Source: Phenylobacterium sp. (GTDB lineage Bacteria; Pseudomonadota; Alphaproteobacteria; Caulobacterales; Caulobacteraceae). Taken from it: a stretch of DNA of 64,000 nucleotides. The translations under genes were made by a program, and so were the position numbers. A model generated the notes under the pieces. That model had not been told where the DNA came from. It saw only the letters and a program-made list of their open reading frames with translations, and did no database searches. The DNA is taken from the NCBI RefSeq assembly GCF_030646615.1, contig NZ_JAUSLG010000095.1, positions 21,120 to 85,119 on the forward strand, read 5' to 3'. Shown here in pieces: positions 25,831-34,380 of the stretch. Position 1 is the first letter of the stretch, and each line of letters begins with the position of its first letter.

Positions 25831-26991
25831 GTGAGCGCAGCGTCCGGCGCCGCCACCGCCCCCCTGGTCATCCGGGAGGTGATCACCAAGGCCGACATGC
25901 GCCGCTTCATCGCCGTGCCCATGCGCCTCAACGCCCACGACCCGGCCTGGATCGCGCCGCTGGTCAGCGAGCGCCTGGCGGCCTTCAGCCCGGCCGGCAA
26001 CCCCTTCTTCGAGCACGCCGAGGTCGCCTTCTGGATCGCCTCGCGGGGCGGCCGCGACGTGGGACGCATCAGCGCCCAGATCGATCGCCTGGCGCCCCAG
26101 GACCCGGAGCGGCCCGCCGGCCATTTCGGCCTCATCGCCGGGGAGGATGATCCCGAGGTGTTCGAAGGCCTGTTCGCCACGGCCGAGGCCTGGCTGAAGG
26201 CGCGCGGCTGCCTGCGCGTGCTGGGCCCGTTCAACCTGTCGGTCAATGAAGAGGTCGGGCTGTTGGTGGGCGGCTTCGACACCCCGCCCATGGTGCTGAT
26301 GGGCCACGACCAGCCCCATGTCGGGGGTCGGATCGAGGCCCAGGGCTATGGCAAGGCCAAGGATGTCTACGCCTATCTCTGCCAGATGAGCGACGACATC
26401 CCGCCGCACATCCTGCGCCGGGTGCGCCGTGGGCCGGCCGCCGGCGTCACCCTGCGGATGCTGGACATGAGCCGCTATGACGCCGAGGTCGCCGCCATGA
26501 CCGAGGTGCTTAACGACGCCTGGAGCGGCAACTGGGGGTTCACGCCGACGACCGAGGCCGAGACCGCGCAACTGGGCAAATCCCTGCGGGCGGTGATCGA
26601 GCCGAAGATGATCTGGTTCGCCGAGATCGACGGCGAGACCGCCGGTTTCGTGGTCCTGCTGCCCAATGTGAACGAAGCCATCGCCGACCTGGACGGCCGC
26701 CTGTTCCCCTTCGGCTGGGCCAAGCTGCTCTGGCGGCTCAAGGTCGCCCGGGTGAAGTCGGTCCGCATTCCGCTGATGGGGGTCAAGCGGAAGTTCGCCG
26801 ACACCTTGCGGGGGCAGATGCTGCCCTTCCAGCTGATGGACGCTGGCGCCACCCAGGCCCGCGCCCTGGGCTACCAGACCTATGAGCTGTCCTGGATCCT
26901 GGAAGACAATGCGCCGATGAACCGCATCTGTGTCTCCTTGGGGGGCAAGGTCTACAAGACCTACCGGATCTATCAGAAGGACCTGGGGTGA
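25831..26991 (+). CDS. bcerS: Bacterial ceramide synthase, GNAT-fold N-acyltransferase (bCerS-like)
   Basis: A protein of 386 residues from the GTG at 25831. It starts LVIREVITKADMRRFIAVP and has RRFIAVPMRLNAHDPAWIAPL, LGPFNLSVNEEVGLLVGG and a C-terminal GNAT-like acyl-CoA fold ending YELSWILEDNAPMNRI. This is the family of the Caulobacter bacterial ceramide synthase, which N-acylates 3-oxosphinganine and is unrelated to eukaryotic ceramide synthases. The rest of the pathway (acsR, cerR, acpR, spt) is 7 kb upstream in the window, making the call strong. It overlaps the next gene by 4 bases (GTGA). Confidence 0.88.
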   Translation: MSAASGAATAPLVIREVITKADMRRFIAVPMRLNAHDPAWIAPLVSERLAAFSPAGNPFFEHAEVAFWIASRGGRDVGRISAQIDRLAPQDPERPAGHFGLIAGEDDPEVFEGLFATAEAWLKARGCLRVLGPFNLSVNEEVGLLVGGFDTPPMVLMGHDQPHVGGRIEAQGYGKAKDVYAYLCQMSDDIPPHILRRVRRGPAAGVTLRMLDMSRYDAEVAAMTEVLNDAWSGNWGFTPTTEAETAQLGKSLRAVIEPKMIWFAEIDGETAGFVVLLPNVNEAIADLDGRLFPFGWAKLLWRLKVARVKSVRIPLMGVKRKFADTLRGQMLPFQLMDAGATQARALGYQTYELSWILEDNAPMNRICVSLGGKVYKTYRIYQKDLG

Positions 26992-27752
26992 CCGCGTTCC
27001 GCGCCCTGGTCCTGGCCGGCTCGCGTCCCGAAATCGATCCCCTGCTGGCCTATGCGGACGTGCCCCACAAGAGCCTGATCACCCTTCAGGGTCAGACCCT
27101 GCTGGCCCGGGTGATCGACGCCCTGACGGCCGCCGGAGCGGTTTCCATCGGCGTCTGCACGTCGCACCCGGCCGTTATCGAAGCCGCAGGACAGATCGCC
27201 ACCTCGGCCAGACTGGAGATCATCCCGGCCGCCGACAGCCCGAGCCTGAGCGTGGCCCAGGGCGCCCAGGCCATGGGGTTTCCCCTGCTGGTGACCACGG
27301 CCGATCACGCCATGCTGCGTCCAGAATGGGTGCAGGACTTCCTGGCCGGCGTTCCGGCAGACGCCGATATCGCCGCCCTTTTGGCGCCGGAAGGCGAGGT
27401 CAGGGCTGCGGCGCCAGACGGGAGGCGGACCTATCTTGCCTTCCGCGACGGGCGGTATTCCGGCTGCAATCTGTTCTATCTGCACACTGAATCCGCCCTG
27501 AGCGCCGTCGCCCTGTGGCGGCAGGTGGAGGCCCGGCGCAAGCAGCCCTGGAAGATCGCCGCCCTGCTGGGGCCTGGCATGCTGCTGGCCTATCTCACAG
27601 GCCGGCTGACCCTGGATCAGGCTGTCGCGCGCCTGGGGCGCAAGGCCGGCGTTCGGGCCTGCGCCGTGCGCACCCGACACGGCCTGGCGGCCGTGGACGT
27701 GGACAAGCCCGCCGACCTGGATCTGGTGCGGCGCCTGACGGCTAGCGCCTAG
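26988..27752 (+). CDS. MobA-like nucleotidyltransferase family protein
   Basis: A protein of 254 residues from a GTG overlapping the bcerS stop. It begins FRALVLAGSRPEIDPLLAYADVPHKSLI, where the NTP loop is LAGSRPEIDP rather than LAGGxGxRM; PHKSLI supplies the usual lysine, and TTADHAML carries the metal-binding Asp. This is a GT-A-like nucleotidyltransferase with an atypical loop. Position at the end of the HIT-LptF-LptG-bCerS chain points to headgroup activation, such as a cytidylyltransferase making a CDP-alcohol. Caulobacter uses a nucleotidyltransferase (CpgD) to make CDP-glycerate; either this gene or the next could be its counterpart. Confidence 0.75.
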   Translation: MTAFRALVLAGSRPEIDPLLAYADVPHKSLITLQGQTLLARVIDALTAAGAVSIGVCTSHPAVIEAAGQIATSARLEIIPAADSPSLSVAQGAQAMGFPLLVTTADHAMLRPEWVQDFLAGVPADADIAALLAPEGEVRAAAPDGRRTYLAFRDGRYSGCNLFYLHTESALSAVALWRQVEARRKQPWKIAALLGPGMLLAYLTGRLTLDQAVARLGRKAGVRACAVRTRHGLAAVDVDKPADLDLVRRLTASA

Positions 27753-28510
27753 ACGGCGACCTTGAGCTGGGTCCAGGCCTTGGTGAGGGCGAGGTTGCGC
27801 GGCACGTCTTCGGGGAAGTCCATCTCGGCCCAGTCCAGGCCCTCGATGGAGGCCACGGCCACCGCGTCAGGATCAGCCGCCATCTCGTTGATGACGCTGA
27901 GATACCAACGCTTCAAACCCTCAGGCGTGCGAAGGGCCGCCTCCACCGTCCGGACAAAGGTTGCCGCTCCCTCGGCCGAGAAGCGGAGGAAGCCGATGGA
28001 TTCGGCGTCGAAGGCCGGGATGGTCTTGCCGATGGCGCGCAGCTGGCCGCCTTCGGTCAGCACCTTCATGTCGTCGGCGTCATAGGCGCTCTTGCGGTCG
28101 ATGGTCACGGTCACCGGCGCGGGCGGCGCCGCCAGCAGGCTTTGCGCGATGGCCGGCTCGAACAGGGTGTCGCCGTTCAGCAGCAGGAAGGGGCCGCTCA
28201 TCTCGCCGCGGGCGAGCCAGCAGGTCGCGAGGTTGTCCGTCACCCCATAGAACGGGTTGAACAGGGTGCGCACCGGCATGCCGGGCAGGTCCAGGCCGGC
28301 GATCTCGGCCTCGACCAGATCGGCGCGAAAGCCCGTCACCACCACCACTTCGGTCAGGCCTGCGGCGTGGAGGTGCAGCAGTTGCCAGTGCAGCACGCTG
28401 CGTCCGGACAGGTCGATCAGGCACTTGGGCCGATCGTCGGTCAGCGGCGACAGCCGCCGGCCCTGACCTGCGCTGAGCACGATGGCCTTGCGGGTATCCT
28501 TCGTCGCCAC
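27749..28510 (-). CDS. NTP-transferase, phosphocholine/phosphoglycerate cytidylyltransferase-like
   Basis: A protein of 253 residues from the GTG at 28510; a TTG at 28525 is an alternative. The nucleotide loop KAIVLSAGQGRRLSPLT with DRPKCLIDL, and the metal site LLLNGDTLFEP, are classic for the LicC/HddC-type sugar and phosphoalcohol nucleotidyltransferases. It converges on the MobA-like gene with a 4-base overlap. It is a better match than its neighbour for a CTP-dependent enzyme activating a phospho-alcohol, so I regard it as the likelier counterpart of the Caulobacter phosphoglycerate cytidylyltransferase. The 207 bases between it and arsR hold no other gene. Confidence 0.8.
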   Translation of the reverse strand: MATKDTRKAIVLSAGQGRRLSPLTDDRPKCLIDLSGRSVLHWQLLHLHAAGLTEVVVVTGFRADLVEAEIAGLDLPGMPVRTLFNPFYGVTDNLATCWLARGEMSGPFLLLNGDTLFEPAIAQSLLAAPPAPVTVTIDRKSAYDADDMKVLTEGGQLRAIGKTIPAFDAESIGFLRFSAEGAATFVRTVEAALRTPEGLKRWYLSVINEMAADPDAVAVASIEGLDWAEMDFPEDVPRNLALTKAWTQLKVAV

Positions 28511-28699
28511 GATCGCTCGCCCCAAAATAACCCCCCGGCCGATTCCCCCATGTAACAGGCCCGGCGGCGGGGCGCATCAGGGGGGCCAAGGCCAAAATCG
28601 CCGTACCATCCCTGGCCGCGCTGCGGCTGGGCAATCATCCGCCGTTGGTGCGAATTTCACGTCCAACCGCGGCGGCCGAGGCCTTGCTTCCGGCATTAA

Positions 28700-28715
28700 T
28701 TCGATAATATTGGAA
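28700..28715 (+). promoter_or_regulatory. arsR: Probable arsR promoter -10 box with overlapping imperfect dyad (ArsR operator candidate)
   Basis: A short AT-rich island in GC-rich surroundings ends two bases before the arsR ATG at 28718. GATAAT (28703-28708) is one change from TATAAT and would place transcription start within a few bases of the start codon, a nearly leaderless mRNA. The same bases form an imperfect dyad TTCGATAATATTGGAA (arms TTC.A/T..GAA), suiting autorepression by ArsR. No convincing -35 box was seen. Confidence 0.45.
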
Positions 28716-28717
28716 GT

Positions 28718-29053
28718 ATGGAATCCGAATCCGCGATCCTGGCCCTCGCCGCCCTCGCCCAGCCTACGCGGCTGGAGGTCTTCCGCCTGCTGGTGCGGCA
28801 TGAGCCTGATGGCCGGCCGGCTGGAGAGATCGCCGAGGCGGTAGGCGTGCCGGCCAACACCCTGTCGTCCCACCTCGCGGTCCTGTCCCGCGCCGGCCTG
28901 GTGACTGCCGAGCGGCGCAGCCGCTCGATCATCTATCGCGCGGACCTGGAGGGTCTGCGGACCCTGGTCCTGTTTCTGCTGAAAGACTGCTGCGGCGGCC
29001 GCGCCGACATCTGCGCGCCGCTTCTGGCCGAACTTGCCCCCTGCTGCGACTGA
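28718..29053 (+). CDS. arsR: ArsR-family arsenic-responsive repressor
   Basis: A winged-helix regulator of 111 residues. Helix-turn-helix segment EIAEAVGVPANTLSSHLAVLSRAGLV at about residues 37-62, then the wing RRSRSIIYRADLEGL. Cysteines at 91, 92 and 99, with 109 and 110 at the tail, form the likely As(III) site. This C-terminal placement differs from the E. coli ELCVCDL site and resembles the independently evolved sites described for some other ArsR proteins. It is the first gene of arsR-arsC-acr3-arsH and probably represses its own operon. Confidence 0.92.
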   Translation: MESESAILALAALAQPTRLEVFRLLVRHEPDGRPAGEIAEAVGVPANTLSSHLAVLSRAGLVTAERRSRSIIYRADLEGLRTLVLFLLKDCCGGRADICAPLLAELAPCCD

Positions 29054-29060
29054 GGCGCCC

Positions 29061-29483
29061 ATGGACATCGTCATCTATCACAACCCCGAATGCGGGACGT
29101 CGCGCAACGTGCTGGAGCTCATCCGCCATGTGGGGATCGAGCCGCATGTGGTGGAATACCTGAAGACTCCGCCGAGCCGGGGGCTTGTCGCTCAACTCGT
29201 CGCGCGGATGGGGGTGGGCGTCCGCGAGATCCTGCGAGAGAAGGGCTCGCCCTATGCCGAACTCGGACTCGATGATCCGAACCTGACCGACGACGCCCTG
29301 CTCGACGCCATCGAGGCCCATCCGATCCTGATGAACCGCCCGATCGTGGTCAGCCCCGTCGGCGTGAAGCTGTGCCGGCCCTCTGAAACCGTGCTCGACC
29401 TGTTGCCGGCCGAGGGGCTGAAGCCCTTCGCCAAGGAGGACGGCGAGGTGGTCGTCGATTCTGACGGCCGGCGGGTGCGCTGA
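29061..29483 (+). CDS. arsC: Arsenate reductase, glutaredoxin-dependent type
   Basis: Reduces As(V) to As(III) before export. A protein of 140 residues from the ATG at 29061, seven bases after arsR. The N-terminal [16 protein letters not shown] contains the catalytic cysteine at residue 12 with the CGTSRN oxyanion loop; [18 protein letters not shown] provides the conserved arginines. Length and motifs match the E. coli R773 ArsC class rather than the thioredoxin-linked phosphatase class. Its stop overlaps the acr3 start by one base. Confidence 0.95.
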   Translation: MDIVIYHNPECGTSRNVLELIRHVGIEPHVVEYLKTPPSRGLVAQLVARMGVGVREILREKGSPYAELGLDDPNLTDDALLDAIEAHPILMNRPIVVSPVGVKLCRPSETVLDLLPAEGLKPFAKEDGEVVVDSDGRRVR

Positions 29484-30568
29484 TGGCGGATGTCGTTTCG
29501 CCAGCGGCGCCGCGGCGCCTGTCCTTCCTCGACCGCTGGCTGACCCTCTGGATCTTCGTCGCCATGGGCCTGGGGGTTCTGCTCGGGACGGTCGTGCCCG
29601 GCCTGCCGGCCTGGCTCGACAGGCTGTCGGTGGGCTCGACCAACATCCCCATCGCCATCGGCCTGATCCTGATGATGTATCCACCGCTGGCGCGGGTGAA
29701 GTACGAGGAACTGCCCCGGGTCTTCGCCGATAAGCGGGTCCTGGCCCTGTCGCTGTTCCAAAACTGGGTGCTGGGCCCGGTCCTGATGTTCGCCCTGGCC
29801 GTCATCTTCCTCCGCGACCAGCCGGAATACATGACCGGCGTCATCCTGATCGGCCTGGCCCGCTGTATCGCCATGGTGCTGGTCTGGAACCAGCTGGCCC
29901 GGGGCGACAACCAGTATGTGGCGGCCCTGGTCGCCTTCAACTCGGTCTTCCAGATCCTGTTCTTCAGCCTCTATGCGTGGGTCTTCCTGACGGTGTTGCC
30001 GCCCCTCTTCGGCCTGGAGGGCAGCGTGGTGGCGGTCAGCTTCTGGACCATCGCGGGCGCGGTGCTGATCTATCTGGGACTCCCGTTTCTGGCCGGCTTT
30101 CTGACCCGGCGTGTGCTCGTCCGCGCCCGCGGCGCCGACTGGTACGAGACCCGCTTCCTGCCCAGGATCGCGCCCCTGACCCTGGCGGCGCTGCTGTTCA
30201 CCATCCTGGCCATGTTCAGCCTCAAGGGCGGGGATGTGGTCGCCCTGCCCTTCGACGCCCTGCGGATCGCCGTGCCGCTGGCCATCTATTTCTTCGTCAT
30301 GTTCGTGGTCAGTTTCCTGATGGGGAAGCTGATCGAGGCCGACTATCCCCGCACCACGGCCCTGGCCTTCACCGCGGCCTCCAACAATTTCGAGCTGGCC
30401 ATCGCCGTGGCCATCGCCGCCTTCGGCCTGAGCTCGCCGGTGGCCTTCGCCGCGGTGATCGGGCCGCTGGTGGAGGTGCCGGTCCTCGTCCTGCTGGTCT
30501 CGGTCGCGCTCTGGCTGGGCCGCCGCTATTTCCCGGACACCGCGCCGGGCCGGGAGGACGCCGCGTGA
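29483..30568 (+). CDS. acr3: Arsenite efflux permease, ACR3 type
   Basis: A membrane protein of 361 residues with about ten helices. It carries [22 protein letters not shown] at the N-terminus, [27 protein letters not shown] with the conserved thiol Cys, and [19 protein letters not shown], all characteristic of the bacterial ACR3 (BASS superfamily) arsenite exporters rather than ArsB. The substrate As(III) is produced by ArsC. The ATG lies within the arsC TGA, and its own stop overlaps the arsH GTG, so the four genes are strictly coupled. Confidence 0.94.
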   Translation: MADVVSPAAPRRLSFLDRWLTLWIFVAMGLGVLLGTVVPGLPAWLDRLSVGSTNIPIAIGLILMMYPPLARVKYEELPRVFADKRVLALSLFQNWVLGPVLMFALAVIFLRDQPEYMTGVILIGLARCIAMVLVWNQLARGDNQYVAALVAFNSVFQILFFSLYAWVFLTVLPPLFGLEGSVVAVSFWTIAGAVLIYLGLPFLAGFLTRRVLVRARGADWYETRFLPRIAPLTLAALLFTILAMFSLKGGDVVALPFDALRIAVPLAIYFFVMFVVSFLMGKLIEADYPRTTALAFTAASNNFELAIAVAIAAFGLSSPVAFAAVIGPLVEVPVLVLLVSVALWLGRRYFPDTAPGREDAA

Positions 30569-31311
30569 GCCGTCTGCGAGACCTGTCCGACCCCGATCAC
30601 CTCCCGGCCCTGGACCCCGCCTTCCTGGCCCGACGTCCGGCCTTGGGCCTGGGACCGCAAGACCATCCGCCGCGGATCCTGCTGCTCTACGGCTCCCTCC
30701 GCCCCATGGCCTTTTCGCGGCTCTGTGTGGAGGAGGCGGCCCGCCTGCTTCGGTTCATGGGTTGCGAGACGCGTATCTTCGATCCCGCCGATCTCCCCCT
30801 CCCCGATCAGGTGGTTGGCGACGATCATCCGGCGGTGGCTGAGCTACGGGCGCACGCCATGTGGTCGGAGGGCATGGTGTGGTGCAGTCCCGAGCGTCAC
30901 GGCCAGGTGACGGGGATCATGAAGCTGCAGATCGACCACCTGCCGCTGAACATGGGCGGCCTGCGCCCGACCCAGGGACGCACCCTGGCGGTGATGCAGG
31001 TGTCGGGCGGCTCGCAGAGCTTCAACGCGGTGAACACCCTGCGCCTCCTGGGGCGCTGGATGCGGATGATCACCATCCCCAACCAGTCCAGCGTCGCCAA
31101 GGCCTATGAGGAGTTCGACGCAGCCGGCCGGATGAAGCCTTCGGCCTATTACGACCGGATCGTCGATGTGATGGAGGAGCTGGTTCGCTTCACCATCCTC
31201 ACCCGTCCCCACGCCCAGGGCCTGGTGGACCGTTACTCCGAGCGTAAGGCGGCCGGCGTTCCCATCGACCCCGCGCGAGACCTGTCGGCCATCGCCGTCC
31301 GGCGGCGATAG
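30565..31311 (+). CDS. arsH: ArsH, NADPH-dependent FMN reductase / organoarsenical oxidase
   Basis: A flavodoxin-like protein of 248 residues starting at a GTG that overlaps the acr3 stop. The FMN phosphate loop is [15 protein letters not shown] (about residues 40-54), followed by [25 protein letters not shown] and [19 protein letters not shown], diagnostic for ArsH. ArsH oxidises trivalent organoarsenicals and reduces metal or quinone acceptors. No arsM is present in the window. The operon ends here; 107 bases follow before the next gene. Confidence 0.95.
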   Translation: MSRLRDLSDPDHLPALDPAFLARRPALGLGPQDHPPRILLLYGSLRPMAFSRLCVEEAARLLRFMGCETRIFDPADLPLPDQVVGDDHPAVAELRAHAMWSEGMVWCSPERHGQVTGIMKLQIDHLPLNMGGLRPTQGRTLAVMQVSGGSQSFNAVNTLRLLGRWMRMITIPNQSSVAKAYEEFDAAGRMKPSAYYDRIVDVMEELVRFTILTRPHAQGLVDRYSERKAAGVPIDPARDLSAIAVRRR

Positions 31312-31418
31312 GACCGATCAGCCGCGCCTGTTCACGCTATTGGTATGCAACGCCCGGCGACGGGAGGGATTTCCTTAGGACCAGGCCGCACCGATCGGTC
31401 TTCAATCCAGGAGAACCC

Positions 31419-31631
31419 ATGAGCGCCGCAGAGAAACCCGCCGCCCAGGTGGAAGAAGCCGCCAAGGCGATGAAACTCAAGGACCAGGCTGATCCGCCGC
31501 AGCACCCTCAAGCCGGACAGACCGCCGATGAAGGCATGACGCCCAACCCCAATGCGACAATTGCGCCTTCCGGCGCGCTGGATGCGGAGGGGCAAAGGCC
31601 TGTGTTGGAACGATCGCGAAAGGCGCGCTGA
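31419..31631 (+). CDS. Small hydrophilic hypothetical protein
   Basis: A protein of 70 residues, rich in Ala, Pro, Gln and charged residues (AAEKPAAQVEEAAKAMKLKD), with no membrane helix and probably disordered. The ATG at 31419 has CCAGGAG at 31408-31414, a good ribosome binding site, which is the main reason to accept it. It is 46 bases before an HPF-like gene and could be co-transcribed with it. Unknown family. Confidence 0.5.
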   Translation: MSAAEKPAAQVEEAAKAMKLKDQADPPQHPQAGQTADEGMTPNPNATIAPSGALDAEGQRPVLERSRKAR

Positions 31632-31677
31632 TCTGTCCGACGCCCTTCGAGTTTCTACGCAATTTTGGGAGTATTCC

Positions 31678-32001
31678 GTGCACGTCCAGGTCAATACGTC
31701 GAACAATGTCGAGGGTCGCGACGCCCTCATCGCCAGCGTTGAGCGCGATATCCGCGCTCGCCTGTCGCGGTTCGAATCTCGGCTGACGCGAATTGAGGCT
31801 CACCTGGGTGACGAAAACGGACCGCGGACCGAGGGCGCCGACAAGCGCTGCGTGCTGGAGGCTCGTCCCTCAGGTCTGAACCCCATTACGGTCTCGGAGA
31901 ATGCAGGCTCCATCGACCAAGCGACCGCCGGCGCGCTCAACAAGCTCGCTTCAGCGCTCGATCGGACCTTCGGCAAGCTGACGGACCGGAAGGGGCACTG
32001 A
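31678..32001 (+). CDS. HPF/RaiA-like ribosome-associated protein
   Basis: A protein of 107 residues from the GTG at 31678 (HVQVNTSNNVEGRDALIASVERDI), with GGGAG six bases upstream. The beta1-alpha1-beta2-beta3-beta4-alpha2 layout, with LSRFESRLTRIEAHLGDEN and KRCVLEARPSGLNPITVSENA, fits the sigma-54 modulation/HPF family, short form without the C-terminal dimer domain. Such proteins bind the 30S decoding centre in stasis. Similarity is moderate, so the family is likely but the ribosomal role is inferred. It converges on kdpE with a 19-base gap. Confidence 0.7.
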   Translation: MHVQVNTSNNVEGRDALIASVERDIRARLSRFESRLTRIEAHLGDENGPRTEGADKRCVLEARPSGLNPITVSENAGSIDQATAGALNKLASALDRTFGKLTDRKGH

Positions 32002-32020
32002 GCCGCGCGCGGTCGCCGCC

Positions 32021-32719
32021 TCAGGCGTCCTCGTCGGTGGCCAGGCGATAGCCGACCCCGGGTTCGGTCAGCAGAACCCGGGGCGCGGCGGGATTCTCCT
32101 CAAGCTTCTGACGCAGCTGGGCGACCAGAACCCGGACGAATTGCGCATCTACCGTCGCCTGCGGCCCCCAGACGGCGGCGATCAGCTGCTTGTGGGTGAC
32201 CACGCGTCCCGCGTGCCGGGCGAGCGCCCGGACGAGATCATATTCCCGTGGCGTTAGGCGGATTTCCTGATCCTGGATGAAGGCGCGCCGCGTGGCGAAA
32301 TTCACTTCAAGTTCTGCGCTGCGGAAGCTGGCCTGGCCTGACAACCGCCGGTCACGGCCGCGGACAGAGGCGCGGATGCGGGCCAGCAGTTCGCCGACGC
32401 CAAAGGGCTTGTTGACGAAATCATCGGCGCCGAGATCGAGGGCGGCGATCTTTTCGGTCTCCAGGTCCCGGGCCGACAGGACCACGATCGGCACGTCCGA
32501 CCACTCGCGGATGTGGGCGATGACGTCCTTGCCGTCCATGTCGGGCAGGCCAAGATCGAGGATCACGACGTCACACGCCTCGACCGCCAGGTGGGCCAGG
32601 GCCGCGGTCCCGCTTTCGGCGGTGGCGACGTCGTAACCGGCCGCGGTGAGCGCGGGCCGTAGCGCCCGCAGAATTTGCGGCTCATCATCGACCAGCAGCA
32701 GGCGTCCCTCGGCGCTCAT
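32021..32719 (-). CDS. kdpE: KdpE-type OmpR-family response regulator
   Basis: A two-component regulator of 232 residues. The receiver has the acidic pocket LLLVDDEPQILRALRP, the phospho-acceptor D55 in VVILDLGLPDMDG and the lysine of FVNKPFGVGELLARI. The winged-helix output shows LTPREYDLVRALARHAGRVVTHKQLIAAVWGP and RVLVAQLRQKLEENP...LTEPGVGYRL, a strong KdpE match. Its ATG overlaps the stop of the sensor gene by 4 bases. No kdpFABC potassium pump genes occur in this window, so the target may be elsewhere or differ. Confidence 0.87.
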   Translation of the reverse strand: MSAEGRLLLVDDEPQILRALRPALTAAGYDVATAESGTAALAHLAVEACDVVILDLGLPDMDGKDVIAHIREWSDVPIVVLSARDLETEKIAALDLGADDFVNKPFGVGELLARIRASVRGRDRRLSGQASFRSAELEVNFATRRAFIQDQEIRLTPREYDLVRALARHAGRVVTHKQLIAAVWGPQATVDAQFVRVLVAQLRQKLEENPAAPRVLLTEPGVGYRLATDEDA

Positions 32720-34191
32720 GTCTTGGCCCTCGGCAGCATCAGAGACACGACCAGGCCACTACGGTCACCACGGTCGCGGGCGGTCACCACGCCGCCCATG
32801 GCCTCGATCAGGCCCTTGACGATCGACAGGCCAAGGCCAGCGCCCTGGAGGTTTTCATTGGCTGATTTCGACCGGTAGAACTTCTCGAATATGCGGGACA
32901 GTTCATCGCTCTGAACCCCTGGCCCTGCGTCGGCCACCTCGACAACCAGCATCTCGTCCAATCGGCGCAGGCTGACTTCGACGGCCCCCTGCTCCGGGCT
33001 GAACCTCAGGGCGTTCTCCAGCACGTTGCTCAAGGCCTGTTCGAAGAGAATCGGATCTCCCAGGGCCACGAGGCGATCCCCCTCGACGCTGAACTCGATG
33101 GCCCGGCCACCCCGTCGTCGTTCAAAACGGCCGACCAGGCGATCCAGGCTCTCGGCCATCTCGAACGGCGTCCCCTGGATCGCCAGCGCGCCAGCCTCCA
33201 GCTTGGTCATGTTCAGCAGATTGCCGACAAAGGCGTTCAGGCGTTCGGCCTCTTCCTGGATCGTATCGAGGAGATCATTGCGCACCTCGGCGTCAAAGGC
33301 GTCGCCGAACGCCCGCAGGCTGCTGGCCGAGGCCAGGATGGAGGCGAGCGGCGTACGCAGGTCGTGCGAGATCGAGGACAGGAGGGCGTTGCGAAGTGAC
33401 TGCGTGCGGTCGGTGGCTTCGATCTCGGCCCAGGCGCGGCTCAGCCGGGCCCTCGCCATTGCGGTCGCGCCCATGTCCAGAAGGACATGGATCAACGGAA
33501 CCTCATCCAGGTCGCCGGCCGAGCCGGGACTGCGCCACGCCGCTGCGCCGAGCCGGCGATCCTCGGCCCAGAGGGTGCGCAGTCGCCAGTCCCCCTCCTG
33601 CGCCGAGGTGGCGCCCGGAGCATCGAAGACGGCCAGGATATCGGCCAGGCCTGATGGCAGGGCGGCGTGCGCCGCTCCGTAGATTTGGCCATCGATCAGC
33701 ACCACCGCCGGCCCCTGAGCCGCCTCGGCGAGGCCGGCCGCCAGACGTTCGGCTATGGCCGCCTCCTCGCCCATGCCGGCGAAGTCCCGCCCGGCCTGGA
33801 AAAGTACGGCGCTGGTTCGGGCCCGCTCCCGCGCACGGATGGCTTCGTCGCGCACCCGCCCGGCCAGGCCGCCGGTCATCATGGCGACGGCCAGGAAAAC
33901 GATGAGGATGATGATGTCCTCGGACTCCACGCCGAAGGTGAAGCGCGGCTCGACGAGGTAAAAATTATAGCTGACGAACCCAAGGACGGCCGCCAGATAG
34001 GCTGGGCCCGAGCCGAACACGACGGCCACCACCAGCACGCCGCCCAGGAAGATCATCGAGACGCGGGCATAGCCCAGCGCCTGGTCGGCGATCAGCGCCA
34101 GGAGGTTGGCGAACAGCACGATGAGAATGGCCGCGACATAGCCCACCAGCCTTGGGCGGCGGCGGAGCCAACTCGAAATCATGTGTGACAT
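32716..34191 (-). CDS. KdpD-like sensor histidine kinase lacking the KdpD and Usp domains
   Basis: A protein of 491 residues from the ATG at 34191 with AGGGG about six bases upstream. Residues 15-110 form the four-helix DUF4118 membrane module typical of KdpD, followed by a GAF-like region, the DHp helix with H276 in SISHDLRTPLAS, and the ATPase domain (NVLENALRFSPEQG, DAGPGV, GAGLGLSIVKG). Classical KdpD has a cytoplasmic KdpD plus Usp N-terminus of about 400 residues, which is absent. No remnant of it is seen in any frame upstream, so this is a natural short form. It is coupled to kdpE. The ligand or stimulus is unknown. Confidence 0.85.
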   Translation of the reverse strand: MSHMISSWLRRRPRLVGYVAAILIVLFANLLALIADQALGYARVSMIFLGGVLVVAVVFGSGPAYLAAVLGFVSYNFYLVEPRFTFGVESEDIIILIVFLAVAMMTGGLAGRVRDEAIRARERARTSAVLFQAGRDFAGMGEEAAIAERLAAGLAEAAQGPAVVLIDGQIYGAAHAALPSGLADILAVFDAPGATSAQEGDWRLRTLWAEDRRLGAAAWRSPGSAGDLDEVPLIHVLLDMGATAMARARLSRAWAEIEATDRTQSLRNALLSSISHDLRTPLASILASASSLRAFGDAFDAEVRNDLLDTIQEEAERLNAFVGNLLNMTKLEAGALAIQGTPFEMAESLDRLVGRFERRRGGRAIEFSVEGDRLVALGDPILFEQALSNVLENALRFSPEQGAVEVSLRRLDEMLVVEVADAGPGVQSDELSRIFEKFYRSKSANENLQGAGLGLSIVKGLIEAMGGVVTARDRGDRSGLVVSLMLPRAKT

Positions 34192-34336
34192 GCAGGCCCC
34201 TGAACGCCCCGAGGCCGAAATCCCAAGGGTCCGCCGGCCCAGCCGACAACGCCCAGGGGGTGAGGCACGGCGAAGCCGACGAACCAGGTCGGTAGCGGCC
34301 GACCGAGCGGCAACCTGCAAGAGCCCATACGCACCG

Positions 34337-34380
34337 TCAATTATGACGAGGTTATAGACGGGCTTATAAGCTTCTTATGC
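34337..34380. promoter_or_regulatory. AT-rich divergent promoter region between the short KdpD and the redoxin/oxygenase gene
   Basis: An AT-rich patch with several -10-like boxes (TTATAG, TTATAA, TTATGC) and a perfect palindrome CTTATAAG at 34363-34370. It lies between the divergent start codons at 34191 and 34487, a gap of 295 bases. Directionality was not resolved; the rest of the gap holds no gene that I can support. Confidence 0.35.
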
